A DNA stretch of 64,000 nucleotides, from the NCBI GenBank assembly GCA_025024175.1, contig QCXZ01000064.1, forward strand, positions 38,895,325 through 38,959,324, given 5' to 3'. This document shows positions 24,401 to 32,306 of the stretch, in pieces (positions within the stretch are counted from its first letter, which is position 1; the number at the start of each line of letters is the position of its first letter). A program made the position numbers and the translations under genes. The notes below the pieces were generated by a model. The model was given only the letters and a program-made list of their open reading frames with translations, ran no database searches and had not been told where the DNA came from. The stretch comes from Rhyzopertha dominica. Taxonomy: Eukaryota; Arthropoda; Insecta; Coleoptera; Bostrichidae.

Positions 24401-27400
24401 ATTTTACACCACATTCCACAACTATGCGGTCTGGCCTTTTATTACATTGTTTTGGTAGTACAAACAAGTATATGGCTAATTTTTAACTATTATGAAACAC
24501 TTGTAGTACATGTGTCAGTTTGACATACTTCAAATTACATGACTATTAGGTGTTCCACTACCTGTGTACACCCTAAGTACTACAACATATGAGCTGTTAT
24601 TGAACTATTGCAATTTTTTATAATGAGCTCTCAGACTATTAAGTAATGTTACTCCAAAATTTGTTTTCGTGTTTGAAAATATAAATTTTTGATGTGGTTT
24701 GTATTGAAATAAATAATGATGATAATGATAAAAGTTAGAAATGAAAAACTTCGCTAATTCAAAAGAATTTTTTTGTGCTGGATAATAATAATGGACTATT
24801 CTTGACCAGATAAATGTGAAAAAAAAATATTTTCTTACATAATATGGTTTGAATGAAAATTCCGTAATCAAATTATTTTCCCCTACTCGATGCAGTGACC
24901 TATAAATACTGTTTACTTTTACTATTCTGTAGTTAAGGAAGGATAACCGTAGCCCAAACAGTAAAATTTTATTAAAAATTGAAGCCAGTTCAATTCGTTT
25001 GTTTATTTCTGAAAAGAATGTATGAATGCCAAAGGTCCAAAATTTCTACTCTGATTCCCCTATAGCAAAGATTACTGAACTCACTTTACTTGTTGGTCTA
25101 CCTTGACTTATTTTTTTTTCCAAAATCATGTTTTACAAATAGAATGGAGAATCAAAGTAGGTGTGGTTTAGGATTTTTTATACATATAACAATTTCTAGT
25201 TCATTTTTATTTCTTTATTGTACTGTGCTTAATCTCATTTGGATATAAAAATAAAGAGATTTCAAAAGAAGAAGGACATTGCATGCTATTCTTATAGCTT
25301 TTGTATCCCAAAAGTGAATAGCCCAATTATTATTGAAAACTGCTTATAACATACATATAAGTGGCTCTTTGTGTACAATTCAATGTTACAAGCTTTTTCA
25401 CCTTTTTATATTTCTTACTTATTAAAAAAAAGTTGTGCCAGGCAATTTCGAAACAACCTATATGCTTGCCGTAAGAAAACTAAATATAGTGCAACTTCTT
25501 TGGAAACTAGGCATAAAACAACGTAGCAACTTATGCACTTTTATTTAACAACTTAACACATTTAAATAAAAAACATTAGTCACATATTTAATATAACAAG
25601 AATACAATGTGACAAAAATTTTAATAATGATCTTCCGAGGGACAATTGCACCACAGCATAACCCTTCAGCCAGGTCTGCATTTTGGTATTCAGCTCTCTC
25701 AATTAAGTATTCTAGAAGTTTTCGTGATGTCTCAAAAACCTACCCAAAACTAACTAAATTCAGTTACTTTTTTCCTCACTGAGGCACAAACTAACTAAAT
25801 TAAATTTTTAAATGCTCTAGGGCCTAGAGTGATGTGCTTGTCCAACATCAAACAATTTTATTTTTTTACTATCTGTTCTGTAGCATTGGCACAAGGCATT
25901 AGAGTTATTCCCTCTTTACTAATTCTTCACCTAATTGCAGGTGTTTCATTGCCAAGAGCCCTTGTTTTGTGGGATAGCACCCTCCAAAACAACTCATTTT
26001 CATTCACATTGTAAATCTGATCTAAATTAAGATCCAGATACATAATTAATTTTGTGTCTTAGTTGCACTTCGAGCAGTTCTACAGCATCAGTATTCCTAG
26101 AAAGCAATTCCCCGCCAATACAAAATTATCTGTCTTTCTGAAGCCACTTAAAAGTTGCTTTGAAACCTTAATTTTCAGATAATTGCCAGAAAAAGAATGT
26201 AGTTTTGTGAAATATTACATCATCTGACAAAGTGGTACCTAAAATAAAAAATGTATACAGTTTGTGTAAGTACCAAAGCAAAGCAACTCATATTCTATTC
26301 ACTAAATAATATCTGTAACTAGAACAAACACAATTTTTAATTCTTAAAAGATACATGTCGTGAGCTCTTTTCTGGAGAAACCTGATAAAGTTGTTTTTTT
26401 CTATTTTAAGATATCTACTTAGTTTAACATTTTTCCCTTTCCTGGACCAAATCCGAATAAATTCTGTTATTTTTTTCTTAGTATTAGCTATACTGCAAAT
26501 CATGAATTTTCCAACACCATATTTATCAAACTGTTTTTCATCAACACTTTTTCGTACTTCAGTTTGGTTTATTATTTCTCTCTACTCTCCTTCCCTCTAA
26601 ATAATATGGGACTGCTGTAGTGACCAACTGAATGAAGTAACATAAAACGCCAACTTTTGCTTACAGACAGGTTTAAACTCTAAAATCTTCACACATATAA
26701 CATATATGCATTAATTAGATATGCCTGGACTATTATCGTGATAATTGTAGTTCTGGATTACTGGATATTCGGATCAGATTCAGATATGCATCCTGAGAGG
26801 TTTCACTGTATATGCTTAGAACTTATGTTATTATTTGTTAAATTATGATTGCTTAATTAAGTTACAGACTTTTCCAGAAATATCAGAAAATTTTTGTTAA
26901 CTTTCATGAGAGATTAAATAGTGTTGAAGTATATTCTTAAAATAAATTTACAAACTCCAGGCATCTTGTTATATCTGCCAAACTGTAAAGGAGCTAATTC
27001 ATAATATATTTCATAATGTTTATAATTCTCAATATAAGGCTTATTTAGACTTTATAGCTTCAAAATGTGGATGCCAACTTCACAAGTTACATATAAGTTT
27101 ATAATAGAGGTGGTAATTCTCCTTCCATGTGTGGGTTTGTGATAAGTTATTTGTACATACCTAAATTTATGTAAAAATTTCTTATATTCAAAAGAATTAG
27201 CTTTTTTTGTGGTCATCAATTGATAAGATGCTCTAGTTACAAACTGACTTACCATAAAAGTATACCAAATGTTATTGCCATGAGGTTTGTAATTCCTCAA
27301 TAATATAACAAAATTTATTTAACCATTAGCATTAAATAATGAACTAAAACTTTATTCCAGCCCACTGACCTACTGCTAAGTCCACTGCCAGCTCCTAAGT

Positions 27401-27723
27401 CAAGCTTAATATCTCCAAAATTCCAAATAGCACAGAATGTGTTTCTAAAGCCATATGAAAGCCCGAGCAGTTTGAATACAGCCAAAACACACAATTACAT
27501 TTTTAGTAGGAGTCCATCAAAGGTAAGTCTTGATGTCACAAAATCATCAGTAATCACAACAGCTTCCTCATAGGACCTCAGGAACATCAACAAAGCAATT
27601 AACAATGGAGTTGGAGGAAAAAGACTGTTGATGGATGGTGGATCAGAATTCCCCAATAAAAAAATAGTTAATCGTAGAACGCTATCTTTGCTGGAAGACA
27701 GGAAGAGTCAGAGTGTGGAGTAA
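9281..27723 (+). CDS. Rbf: Retinoblastoma-family pocket protein (p107/p130/Rbf type), 17 coding exons
   Basis: Nuclear corepressor that binds E2F/DP and cyclin/CDK partners and restrains G1/S entry. Joined exons: 9281-9421, 9476-9609, 9670-9873, 9927-10117, 10168-10464, 11685-11759, 13736-13776, 13830-13996, 17212-17389, 17448-17666, 19443-19599, 19708-19752, 22481-22591, 22657-22964, 23714-23953, 27361-27522, 27574-27723. They sum to 2820 bases, a whole number of codons, about 939 residues. The length fits Drosophila Rbf (845) and human p107 (1068). Domains: RB_N/DUF3452 about residues 45-225, pocket A about 360-595 starting with TPLTARRY, spacer, pocket B about 660-805, and a C-terminal region with SPLPAPKSS, NYIFSRSPSK and DLRNINKAI. 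These are hallmarks of the p107/p130 branch. The start has a good context (AAAAATGG). Five introns are 50-60 bp; others exceed 2 kb and carry transposons. Ns in exons 9, 14 and 15 are assembly ambiguities. A distant AATAAA lies at 28328. Confidence 0.93.
9476..9609 (+). CDS. Rbf: Rbf coding exon 2
   Basis: Residues 48-92. It reads GDPLHWLGCAMFVACREATT and continues to LTSLLRNCNLR. This is the start of the RB N-terminal (DUF3452, cyclin-like) domain. Acceptor ACCAG, donor AAG|GTAAAC, ends in phase 2. Confidence 0.93.
9670..9873 (+). CDS. Rbf: Rbf coding exon 3
   Basis: Residues about 92-160, continuing DUF3452: LAQFFNKIKRWGDMSGL, then LESNFIVSCNVFKQY and the basic HHRNRKQR that pairs with the RGRKQR motif of p107/p130. 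Acceptor TATATAG, donor AAG|GTAGGC, ends in phase 2. Confidence 0.93.
9927..10117 (+). CDS. Rbf: Rbf coding exon 4
   Basis: Residues about 160-224: VFEFTWNLFVTLKGKYL, then NDLVTSVQLLFACCDLAF and RRDLLKPTFEG. This is the second half of the N-terminal cyclin-like domain. Acceptor TTGTAG, donor GAAG|GTTAGT, ends in phase 1. Confidence 0.93.
10168..10464 (+). CDS. Rbf: Rbf coding exon 5
   Basis: Residues about 224-323. It links the N-terminal domain to the pocket: APCIIHKIVEADSNIETEAM, then VYQLKNFLEDMF and ending NKGDFDERIFLG. The DFDERIFLG ending is a well-conserved p107/p130 signature. Acceptor GTGTAG, donor CTAG|GTATGT, ends in phase 1. Confidence 0.93.
10465..11684. other. Rbf intron 5, no element recognised
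   Basis: AT-rich intron of 1.2 kb. The only structure seen is an imperfect hairpin at 10838-10886, where AGGCATTTTTCAAAAAA pairs with TTTTTGAAAAAGCCT around a loop of about 15 bases. Confidence 0.5.
11685..11759 (+). CDS. Rbf: Rbf coding exon 6
   Basis: Residues about 323-348. It reads EYRRRTLLKEQASTSVPSSP and then FRDSG, a Ser-rich linker before pocket A. Acceptor TTTTTTAG, donor TCAG|GTAAAT. The phase matches both neighbours. Confidence 0.85.
12389..12623. mobile_element. MITE with TA target duplication (Rbf intron 6)
   Basis: About 25-bp terminal inverted repeats. The left end is CAGGGCTTCTATAAATGATT and the right end is its reverse complement with one mismatch. Both are flanked by TA (12387-12388 and 12624-12625). 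The 235-bp interior is non-coding. TA duplication and CAGGG termini fit a non-autonomous Tc1/mariner-type element. Confidence 0.75.
12700..13700. other. Rbf intron 6 remainder, possible decayed transposon
   Basis: A minus-strand frame (13160-13432, Lys-rich, WLGKKTVRAKQGG) and more GC-balanced sequence suggest old mobile-element debris. No family is recognised. Confidence 0.3.
13736..13776 (+). CDS. Rbf: Rbf coding exon 7 (microexon)
   Basis: 41 bases giving GDSSVILSPRQTGE, residues about 348-361. The SPRQ element is a possible CDK site (Ser-Pro). Acceptor TTTGTAG, donor GAG|GTAACT. It restores phase 0, which supports it despite its size. Confidence 0.8.
13830..13996 (+). CDS. Rbf: Rbf coding exon 8 (start of pocket A)
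   Basis: Residues 362-417. TPLTARRYVGPKE is the classic p107/p130 lead-in to pocket A, followed by LQTLARLQSMLNGRQAAPS. Acceptor CTTTTTAG, donor TTTCA|GTAAGT, ends in phase 2. Confidence 0.92.
14440..15080 (-). pseudogene. Possible CENP-B/HTH part of a Tigger/jerky-like element
   Basis: The minus strand from 15077 reads GYHMGQESLQYDTITDWPVE, then KLSARCFKVKNIRNVKAFRY and KFARPFRNENRECKMSSQTT. The last pieces weakly resemble the FKAS.GW..RF.RR..LS.R..T pattern of a CENP-B-type DNA-binding helix-turn-helix. Stops and Ns follow. It lies on the wrong side of the DDE relic at 15700-16460 for one colinear gene, so it is a separate copy or a rearrangement. Confidence 0.3.
15700..16470 (-). pseudogene. 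Tigger/jerky-like transposase remnant (Rbf intron 8)
   Basis: The minus strand contains EKVSSHPSDSV near 16400, SQIYNADESAIF at about 16315-16275, KLLPDHKLVY, then VIGKTTKWRSF near 16150, with stops between. YNADES..F...LP.K and VIGK are hallmarks of the pogo/Tigger/jerky DDE domain. It is fragmentary and inactive. Confidence 0.5.
17212..17389 (+). CDS. Rbf: Rbf coding exon 9 (pocket A)
   Basis: Residues about 417-476: LGAPDTKERVEEVVSR, then HFAIKLFYKLVENIL and NEKTIRRDIS. The last part aligns with the A-fold helices preceding the buried helix that starts GLL in exon 10. One N lies in a Leu codon near 17263. Acceptor TTTCTAG, donor TCG|GTATGA, phase 0. Confidence 0.9.
17448..17666 (+). CDS. 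Rbf: Rbf coding exon 10 (pocket A)
   Basis: Residues 477-549: FYECVLACSMEIIIYSS, then FPWILQVLDIQAYNFVKVIE and PRDVVKHLSW. FPW and KVIE...VKHL are signature stretches of the RB_A cyclin fold. The preceding intron is only 58 bp. Acceptor TTTGTAG, donor TGG|GTGAGT, phase 0. Confidence 0.93.
18706..19115. repeat. Inverted-terminus element, possible hAT-like MITE (Rbf intron 10)
   Basis: TAGGGATGAAA near 18705 and its inverse TTTCATCCCTA near 19105 bracket the segment. Further inverted similarity runs inwards (GATACAAG / CTTACCTAAG-like), ending in the strong palindrome at 18793-18945. No target duplication can be confirmed, so the class is open. Confidence 0.35.
18793..18945 (+). ncRNA. Palindrome with hammerhead-ribozyme-like core
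   Basis: Arms 18793-18838 and 18900-18945 are inverted copies with about 95% match (GTTTACTTCTACAA pairs with TTGTAGAAGTAAAC, and CCCCGAAGTC with GACTTCGGGG). The loop contains TTGATGA (18852-18858), a stem II TGGCTAATTATAGCT (GGCT pairs AGCT), then GAAA (18874-18877) followed by GCGCTTTGCC. This is close to CUGANGA-stem II-GAAA, with C1 changed to U. Similar cores occur in the Penelope-like element in intron 12. Catalysis is unproven. Confidence 0.5.
19443..19599 (+). CDS. Rbf: Rbf coding exon 11 (end of pocket A)
   Basis: Residues 550-602: VEESVIESLAWRTGSQLW, matching the EE.I.E.LAW...S.LW end of pocket A. Acidic linker sequence follows. Acceptor ATTTCAG, donor GAAG|GTATGG, ends in phase 1. 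Confidence 0.92.
19708..19752 (+). CDS. Rbf: Rbf coding exon 12 (short spacer exon)
   Basis: 45 bases giving HEFLKKHITPPEER with split codons at both ends. It belongs to the spacer between pockets. Acceptor ATAAAAG is weak, donor GAC|GTAAGT is strong. The phase (1 to 1) fits, but the exon is 45 nt, so skipping would keep the frame. Confidence 0.65.
20620..20670 (-). ncRNA. Hammerhead-like core in left arm of the Penelope-like element
   Basis: Read on the minus strand: CTGATAA (20660-20654), stem II TGGC...GGCC, then GAAA (20638-20635). It differs from CUGANGA by one base (G to A), probably decay. The position in a terminal repeat fits hammerheads described in Penelope-like elements. Confidence 0.5.
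21170..21900 (+). pseudogene. Penelope-like RT C-terminus and GIY-YIG endonuclease relic
   Basis: An open stretch from about 21340 reads NNNISFLDLLIKFYES, then FRKPMYTDNIISYNSFH, then YQHKLAVFHSLFNRLLKY. This is the conserved FLDL.I...RKPTYTD..I...S.HP..HK pattern of Penelope reverse transcriptases. About 150 bp downstream (21724+), GVYSFCCIDCTAIYVRRTG resembles the GIY-YIG endonuclease start (GVY for GIY, YVR for YIG). Then come an in-frame stop and KAKERLKQFQKYKN. Several stops mean it is dead. Confidence 0.75.
22180..22225 (+). ncRNA. Hammerhead-like core in right arm of the Penelope-like element
   Basis: AGTGACGA (22184-22191) then TGGTAATGAAGGGC and GAAA (22206-22209), followed by GTGCTCTC. 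The same layout as the left arm, inverted, with independent mutations. Stem II is weaker here. Confidence 0.45.
22481..22591 (+). CDS. Rbf: Rbf coding exon 13 (spacer)
   Basis: Residues about 617-654: LLQSPGPSAIDRFQSP, then AKKQLFPGAKQTHL. It has two Ser-Pro sites typical of CDK-regulated pocket spacers. Acceptor TCTGCAG, donor TTAG|GTACAT. The 65-bp intron after it is short. Confidence 0.88.
   Translation: MCCNHLGLRQLTDFNRRYRVLPQLKSNSSQEQNRLI
22657..22964 (+). CDS. Rbf: Rbf coding exon 14 (pocket B)
   Basis: Residues about 654-756: start of pocket B, with LGIFFRKFYNLAAVRMDDLC, then ELKRRIWTVFEQ and RHLDQLLMCTVYVICK. RKFYNLAAVR and HLDQ..MC..Y.ICK form part of the groove that binds LxCxE proteins in this family. 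One N lies at about 22761. Acceptor TTTTCAG, donor AAA|GTAAGT, phase 0. Confidence 0.95.
22965..23713. other. Rbf intron 14, nothing recognised
   Basis: AT-rich intron sequence with no long frame, repeat or element that I can identify. Confidence 0.5.
23714..23953 (+). CDS. Rbf: Rbf coding exon 15 (pocket B)
   Basis: Residues 757-836: ITFTEIMRCYRCQPQAKSDV, then a codon TAN. The conserved residue there is Tyr (VYR.VLL), so TAN is most likely TAC or TAT, not a stop. It ends DLIKFYNDIYV...FTSNSNQ, a p107/p130-like C-terminal part of pocket B. Four Ns make four codons uncertain. Acceptor GACTAG, donor CAG|GTAAGC, phase 0. Confidence 0.92.
25640..26600 (-). pseudogene. Tigger/jerky-like transposase remnant (Rbf intron 15)
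   Basis: On the minus strand, FKATFKWLQKDRQF-like text near 26165 and SRNTDAVELLEVQLRHKIN near 26100 precede DQIYNVNENELFWRVLSHKT (about 26015-25960). GNETPAI and ISKEGITLMPCANAT (about 25900) follow. The QIYN..E..LFW..L..KT...R.T.MPCANATG pattern is that of jerky/Tigger DDE transposases. Aspartate of the first catalytic motif is changed (NENE for DE). Several stops and frame changes are present. Confidence 0.6.
27361..27522 (+). CDS. Rbf: Rbf coding exon 16 (C-terminal domain)
   Basis: Residues 837-890: LLLSPLPAPKSSLISPKF, then VFLKPYESPSS and HNYIFSRSPSK. The L.SP.P and the F..SPSK elements correspond to the C-terminal region that contacts E2F/DP and carries phosphorylation sites. Acceptor ATTCCAG, donor AAG|GTAAGT, phase 0. 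A 3.4-kb transposon-bearing intron precedes it. Confidence 0.9.
27574..27723 (+). CDS. Rbf: Rbf last coding exon 17
   Basis: Residues 891-939 and TAA at 27721-27723: DLRNINKAINNG, then KKIVNRRTLSLLEDRKSQ. The SPSK-DLR.IN junction with exon 16 is the same as the p107 junction sequence. The basic KKIVNRR may act in nuclear targeting. Acceptor CTCATAG after a 51-bp intron. Confidence 0.9.
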   Translation, partial: DLRNINKAINNGVGGKRLLMDGGSEFPNKKIVNRRTLSLLEDRKSQSVE

Positions 27724-29640
27724 ATCTTAAATTTTCTATGTTCGATGTTAGTTTTAGAGAAATTTTTTTATCTTGTGCCTTTCTAATGTGGTTCCCCAAA
27801 ATTTTATTTCATATTAGTCTCACTTAAAGGTTTGAAAATTTCTACCCTGTTATTTACCAGCTCACAATTTAAGATTACAAGCGGTACAAAGATTTGATCT
27901 CTTCTGAATTATTTATTATGCTATATAAATTATGAATATGAGCTTCGATATGATCCTGAATAATATATAAACGCTTGAACATAATGAAGTTGCTTTGTGA
28001 TCTACAATATGCTTTTGCAATAACATGGTGGTGCCTGCAAATTATGTGGAAGGTTTCCATGTCCTGTGTTTTATAAGTTGTACATATGATTATGTAGTTT
28101 CTACATAAGTGCTTTGTAGTTCATAACCTATGTATGGAGATAGTTAAATCTTATATTTGAAATACAAATTTGAGGGAATACGAGTTTTATTTCATATCTC
28201 TATTTCCTCATACTTCGGTGGTGTGCTTCAGACGTTACGGAAAGGTAGGTAAACATAAGAAAGAAATGCAAAAAAAAAATTAATAGCATAAGTGCATAAT
28301 TTCTAACAGAATAATTAAATTAATAATAATAAAATATAACAAATATTTAAATATATAATTACAATGAAACCAGTATTGTAAAAATTAAAATGAGAAAACC
28401 ATACTTTGAAGTTATCCTGATTTTCACTTTTCTTATTTTAAGATTTTTGGTCTGAAACTATAGTATTATATGCTGTACTAGTGTGACATAGATTTCGGCC
28501 ATTTTGTTATATCGTGGGTAGATAAAACACAATAGTATACACTGGGTAATCACAGGAACCGTAAATTTGAATATAAAATCACTTTGCTTGATTCTGCTTA
28601 CTTATTTTGACAAGGACACGTCGTGTTGTGAAAATACCTATATGCCGTCTAGCAGTGGCTTTAGGAAATATGACATAGGTTGGTAGTCTGTATGTACAGA
28701 GACCTACATTGCCGATTGCCCAGGTATTTTGATAAGATTACTAAATCTTGATAGGTTGCGATATATATAATTTACTTATAGTTCCATTTATGTTATTGCT
28801 GGATTTGACAGCAATGGTTGCTAGGCGAAGTGAAAATCCGGCAATAGTTGCTACCCCATCTCTAGCTCGTGCCATAAGGAAAAGTATCATTCTATCTTTT
28901 GTGTCACGAGATCAAATCTGAGATTAGAGGTGTGCGTCATTTAGCGGTGGCGTTACAAACTATGACATGTTACATTCGGTAAGTACAGGAAAAGCCAGGG
29001 AAGAATAGTCCAGTGAAATAAATTTGCTTTGAATGATTAATCTTTTTCATATTGATGTTAACTCAAAGTTAACTACCTCCTCTTCCACATAGGTATTTAT
29101 GGTACACATGTCAGTCAAACTTATCAAAAATAGAGCTACCTGAAACTATTTTGCTCATGTGTTTTTGTGTATTCTATGTATTTTGAAGTGGGTTCCATAA
29201 TTTGATAATTTATCAACACTCCACGATCTCCGTGTTTCAAGCTATAAGTGAACTATTAGTGCATGTGAAATGCCAGGGGTCGCTTGCTCACTGGTATTAC
29301 TTAGTTATTTCATTTGAAGGTAAAAGTATGGAATGCAGTTTTTTTTAGACAACGTGACGTCTATTATTTAAATGGATTCTATTTCTGTGTTTCACTACAT
29401 AGGTAATGTAAAATAGCAGACTTATTCTGAACCTTTTTATGGTGAAATAGGTACATAAGTTTTAGATAATTTCTAATTTAAACTAATCTGTCTGTTGAGT
29501 GTAGCAATTTCATACTAGCTAATTTTCATTTCATTCATTTTCTCTTTATAAGTGAAACATTTCCCTTTTTCGATAGAAAGAAAGTACTAATTAAAATCAT
29601 GTTTCAAGTGTCAGATAAATGCAGTATCTAACATTAAAAT
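27724..29640. other. Rbf 3' flank and intergenic sequence
   Basis: Starts with the 3' UTR of Rbf; AATAAA at 28328-28333 is one possible poly(A) signal but is far from the stop. The rest is AT-rich, with short unassignable frames. Confidence 0.4.
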
Positions 29641-29649
29641 TAAGTAACA

Positions 29650-30690
29650 AATAATAATAATATTTATTGTTCAACAGATTTCTCCAATTACAGGACAATT
29701 AACAAAAGAATATTATGCAATGCAAAAGCATCCAGTAGAAATTAAACAAAACTATAAATATTAATAACTATACAATTGAGAAGTAGTGGAATATTAAAGG
29801 TAAGCAAAATTAATTATACAGCATTAAGGAATCTATTTCTAGCAGAGGTAACAATCTGCCTCAGCCCATCAGAATGAATGTCGCAAAGTTCGCTTAGAGT
29901 ACTGCAGTTACTACTAGACATAACAAATATCGGAGACTTTAAGCCAATGTTCATGCGATAGGTATTATTTTAATTAAGAAGAGGATAGAAAAAAACATTC
30001 TTCTGAATTTAAGTAAGTCAATGTAGAATTGACTCAAAAGTTGTGTATGGTTCACATTATGTGGTAGATAGTGGTTATGAACTCTAAAAAACAAAAACTT
30101 TAAAAACTGTCGTTGAACTTTTTCCAAAGCAATTGAACCAATATTATAATAAGGAGACCTAACTATCGAAGCTTACTCAAATTTTGAATGGACAAGTGAG
30201 TAATAGAGACATTTTATTGCACCTTACATTATCAAAAGCCCTTGTATTTTTGATCAAAAATCCCAGTGTTTTGTTAGAAGCTTGTATATGATTGAGTTGA
30301 TGTGATCATTAAACATTAGTTTTGCGTTAAAAGTTACTCCCAAATCTTTTTTGCTTATATTTCAAGCGTTGCACCGTTTGTGTTATATTGACAAGTGTGG
30401 ATATTTATATTTCTTGTATACGACACCACGCTGCATTTTCCAGTATGCAGTTCCAAATCATTTATTCACAACAGAATTTAAGTCTGCCTGCAGATGAAAG
30501 GAATCAACATCATTATTAATTTCCTTATAAATTTTTAAATCATCTGCAAAATTTTTTAAAGAAGAGGATGTCGCTGATGTCATTAATATACACAAGTAAG
30601 AGTAGGTAACAAAATTAAACCCTTGAGGCACACCTGACACTTGTGTAAATAGTTGAGAAAGTAAGCCATTTTAACTTACAATTTTTTGTT
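29650..30690 (-). pseudogene. Jockey/RTE-like reverse transcriptase remnant
   Basis: The minus strand from 30640 reads SGVPQGFNFV, then NFADDLKIYKEINND (catalytic FADD box intact), HLQADLNSVVNK and, in other frames, LGVTFNAKLMFNDHI, IGSIALEKVQRQFLKFLFFRV and HTQLLSQF. This order is the palm, thumb and C-terminal region of a non-LTR reverse transcriptase. The 3' end lies near 29650 at a short (ATT)n on the minus strand. It is 5'-truncated, with many stops. Confidence 0.7.
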
Positions 30691-30699
30691 GTCTATTGC

Positions 30700-31860
30700 A
30701 TAATAAGTGTGACGCTAAAAAAATGTTTATTTGTGTGTTACAAAAATTTCACAAACAAGTCAGGTATAATCAAATAAATAAAATTATTTCCTTTAGGAAT
30801 TATACATTTCCCTTAAGAGAATACCTACCAATTATTAGAATTACCTACATCAACGGTAAATTTACAAAATCTTTTGGTTTCAAATATTTAAAACAGGTAT
30901 TTGAATTAACATTTAAATATTTGTATTGCTACTATAATGTATCTGTTCATTGAAATGGATGAATCAAATTGGTATGCGATCATTTGAATGAGTTGTCCTT
31001 CCATATGAGATATGTATTGTGATTTGGGCACATATTTAATAATATAAAATGGAATTAGTGTTTTTTTTTTAATTCAATGTTAGTTTAAATAATAGTTGAA
31101 TTTGTATTATGTAGTGAAATATAAAAATAGATTATTCTTAGTGTATTTATTTGTAGGTTCTGGCTCCTGTTTTTATTAAATTAAAGATACTTTTATCTAT
31201 AAATATGACATTTCGACCTATAATTTAGGTGTTTTATCGACTATTTTTATTTTATAGATTGACAAACTAGTATGAAATTAATATGACATTTACAATTTTT
31301 TTAATACGAAAGGACTCCACACAATTAACATCAATATCTATATAAAAATAGAATGCACATTAAATAATACACAAAAGGTTTGTGTCTAATAAAAAGTAAA
31401 ATGGCTTTCCACATTAAGATATATAGGTATATTATATTACCTTTTATAGCTATATGTTATTACTACACGCTAAATAGAGGATAGTGTTATGTCATGAATT
31501 AAAAATTTAAGTTTTATTTTTAAAATGTCACACACTAGAAATATTAAGATCGGATAGGTAGATAAGTTTTACCAATACTTTCGGGTATTAACGATCGAAT
31601 AAAACTCTAAAGAAAATTATGAATGAACTTAGTGAAATGAGTTGTGTTTATTGAAGAAAGTGGTTGTTTAGCAGTATTGTTATACAGAACATCAAAGGTA
31701 CACTGTCTGATAATTTTTAAGCGGTGAGAAGACGCACATTATTTTGTGACTTTGTAATTAATGTAATATTTGAAGCTTTTTTATAAATAAAAAAGAGAAA
31801 AAATATTTTGCTAATTAAACTGTAATTTTTCTGAAATAATTAAACAACCGGCAACCTTGT
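30700..31860. other. Intergenic, upstream of the VAT-1-like gene
   Basis: Very AT-rich, with short frames only. I see no element. GC content rises sharply after about 31850, at the VAT-1-like first exon. Confidence 0.45.
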
Positions 31861-32064
31861 AGCGCGTTTAAAAATCCCACCATATTGGCGCATGCTCAAG
31901 CAGCGCCATCCACCAGTGTTGCACCCCAATCTGTCGTTGACCGGCAACGTACGAAAGCGAGTAGCACCTGTTACGCTTCTGTGGTACTCTCACTCTCTTT
32001 TCCGCTCATTGTTCGTGAGGAAGCCGGCCGGTGTAAACAGAAATCGCGCGTGTTGAATTCAACG
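31860..32064 (+). promoter_or_regulatory. Probable 5' UTR and core promoter of the VAT-1-like gene
   Basis: GC content and CpG frequency jump here relative to the AT-rich flank. Initiator-like TCATT occurs near 32007. No TATA box is obvious at a fitting distance. The exact start site cannot be set from sequence. Confidence 0.35.
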
Positions 32065-32306
32065 ATGCCTGAAGCAACCGAAACGGCCCCAGCAGAGGAG
32101 CAGAAGAATGACAGCCCTCCAGAAAACAAAGACGTTAAAGAAAACGGCGCCGGCGACGCCGCGGAGGCTGCTGCCGAACCGGAGCCGCCGAAGGAGATGA
32201 GAGCCGTCGTTTTGACCGGTTTCGGGGGCCTCAAATCCGTCAAAATACAGAAGAAGCCGGAACCTACAGTCGGCGAAGGAGAGGTGCTCATCAGAGTTAA
32301 GGCATG
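32065..32306 (+). CDS. VAT-1-like coding exon 1
   Basis: Residues 1-80 plus two bases. The start ATG is in TTCAACGATGC. Codons are GC-rich and CpG-rich compared with flanking DNA, as is common for insect first exons. Donor GCATG|GTGAGT. The frame is open upstream to 31885, but that part (MAHAQAAPSTSV...) looks like 5' UTR. Confidence 0.88.

Noticed and set aside
31885..32064. Upstream in-frame ATG extending the VAT-1-like protein by 60 residues
   Set aside because: The extension has no family similarity and looks like 5' UTR; the 32065 start gives the usual acidic N-terminus before MRAVVL.
31971..32291. 106-codon ORF antisense to VAT-1-like exon 1
   Set aside because: Shadow of the GC-rich coding exon on the other strand.
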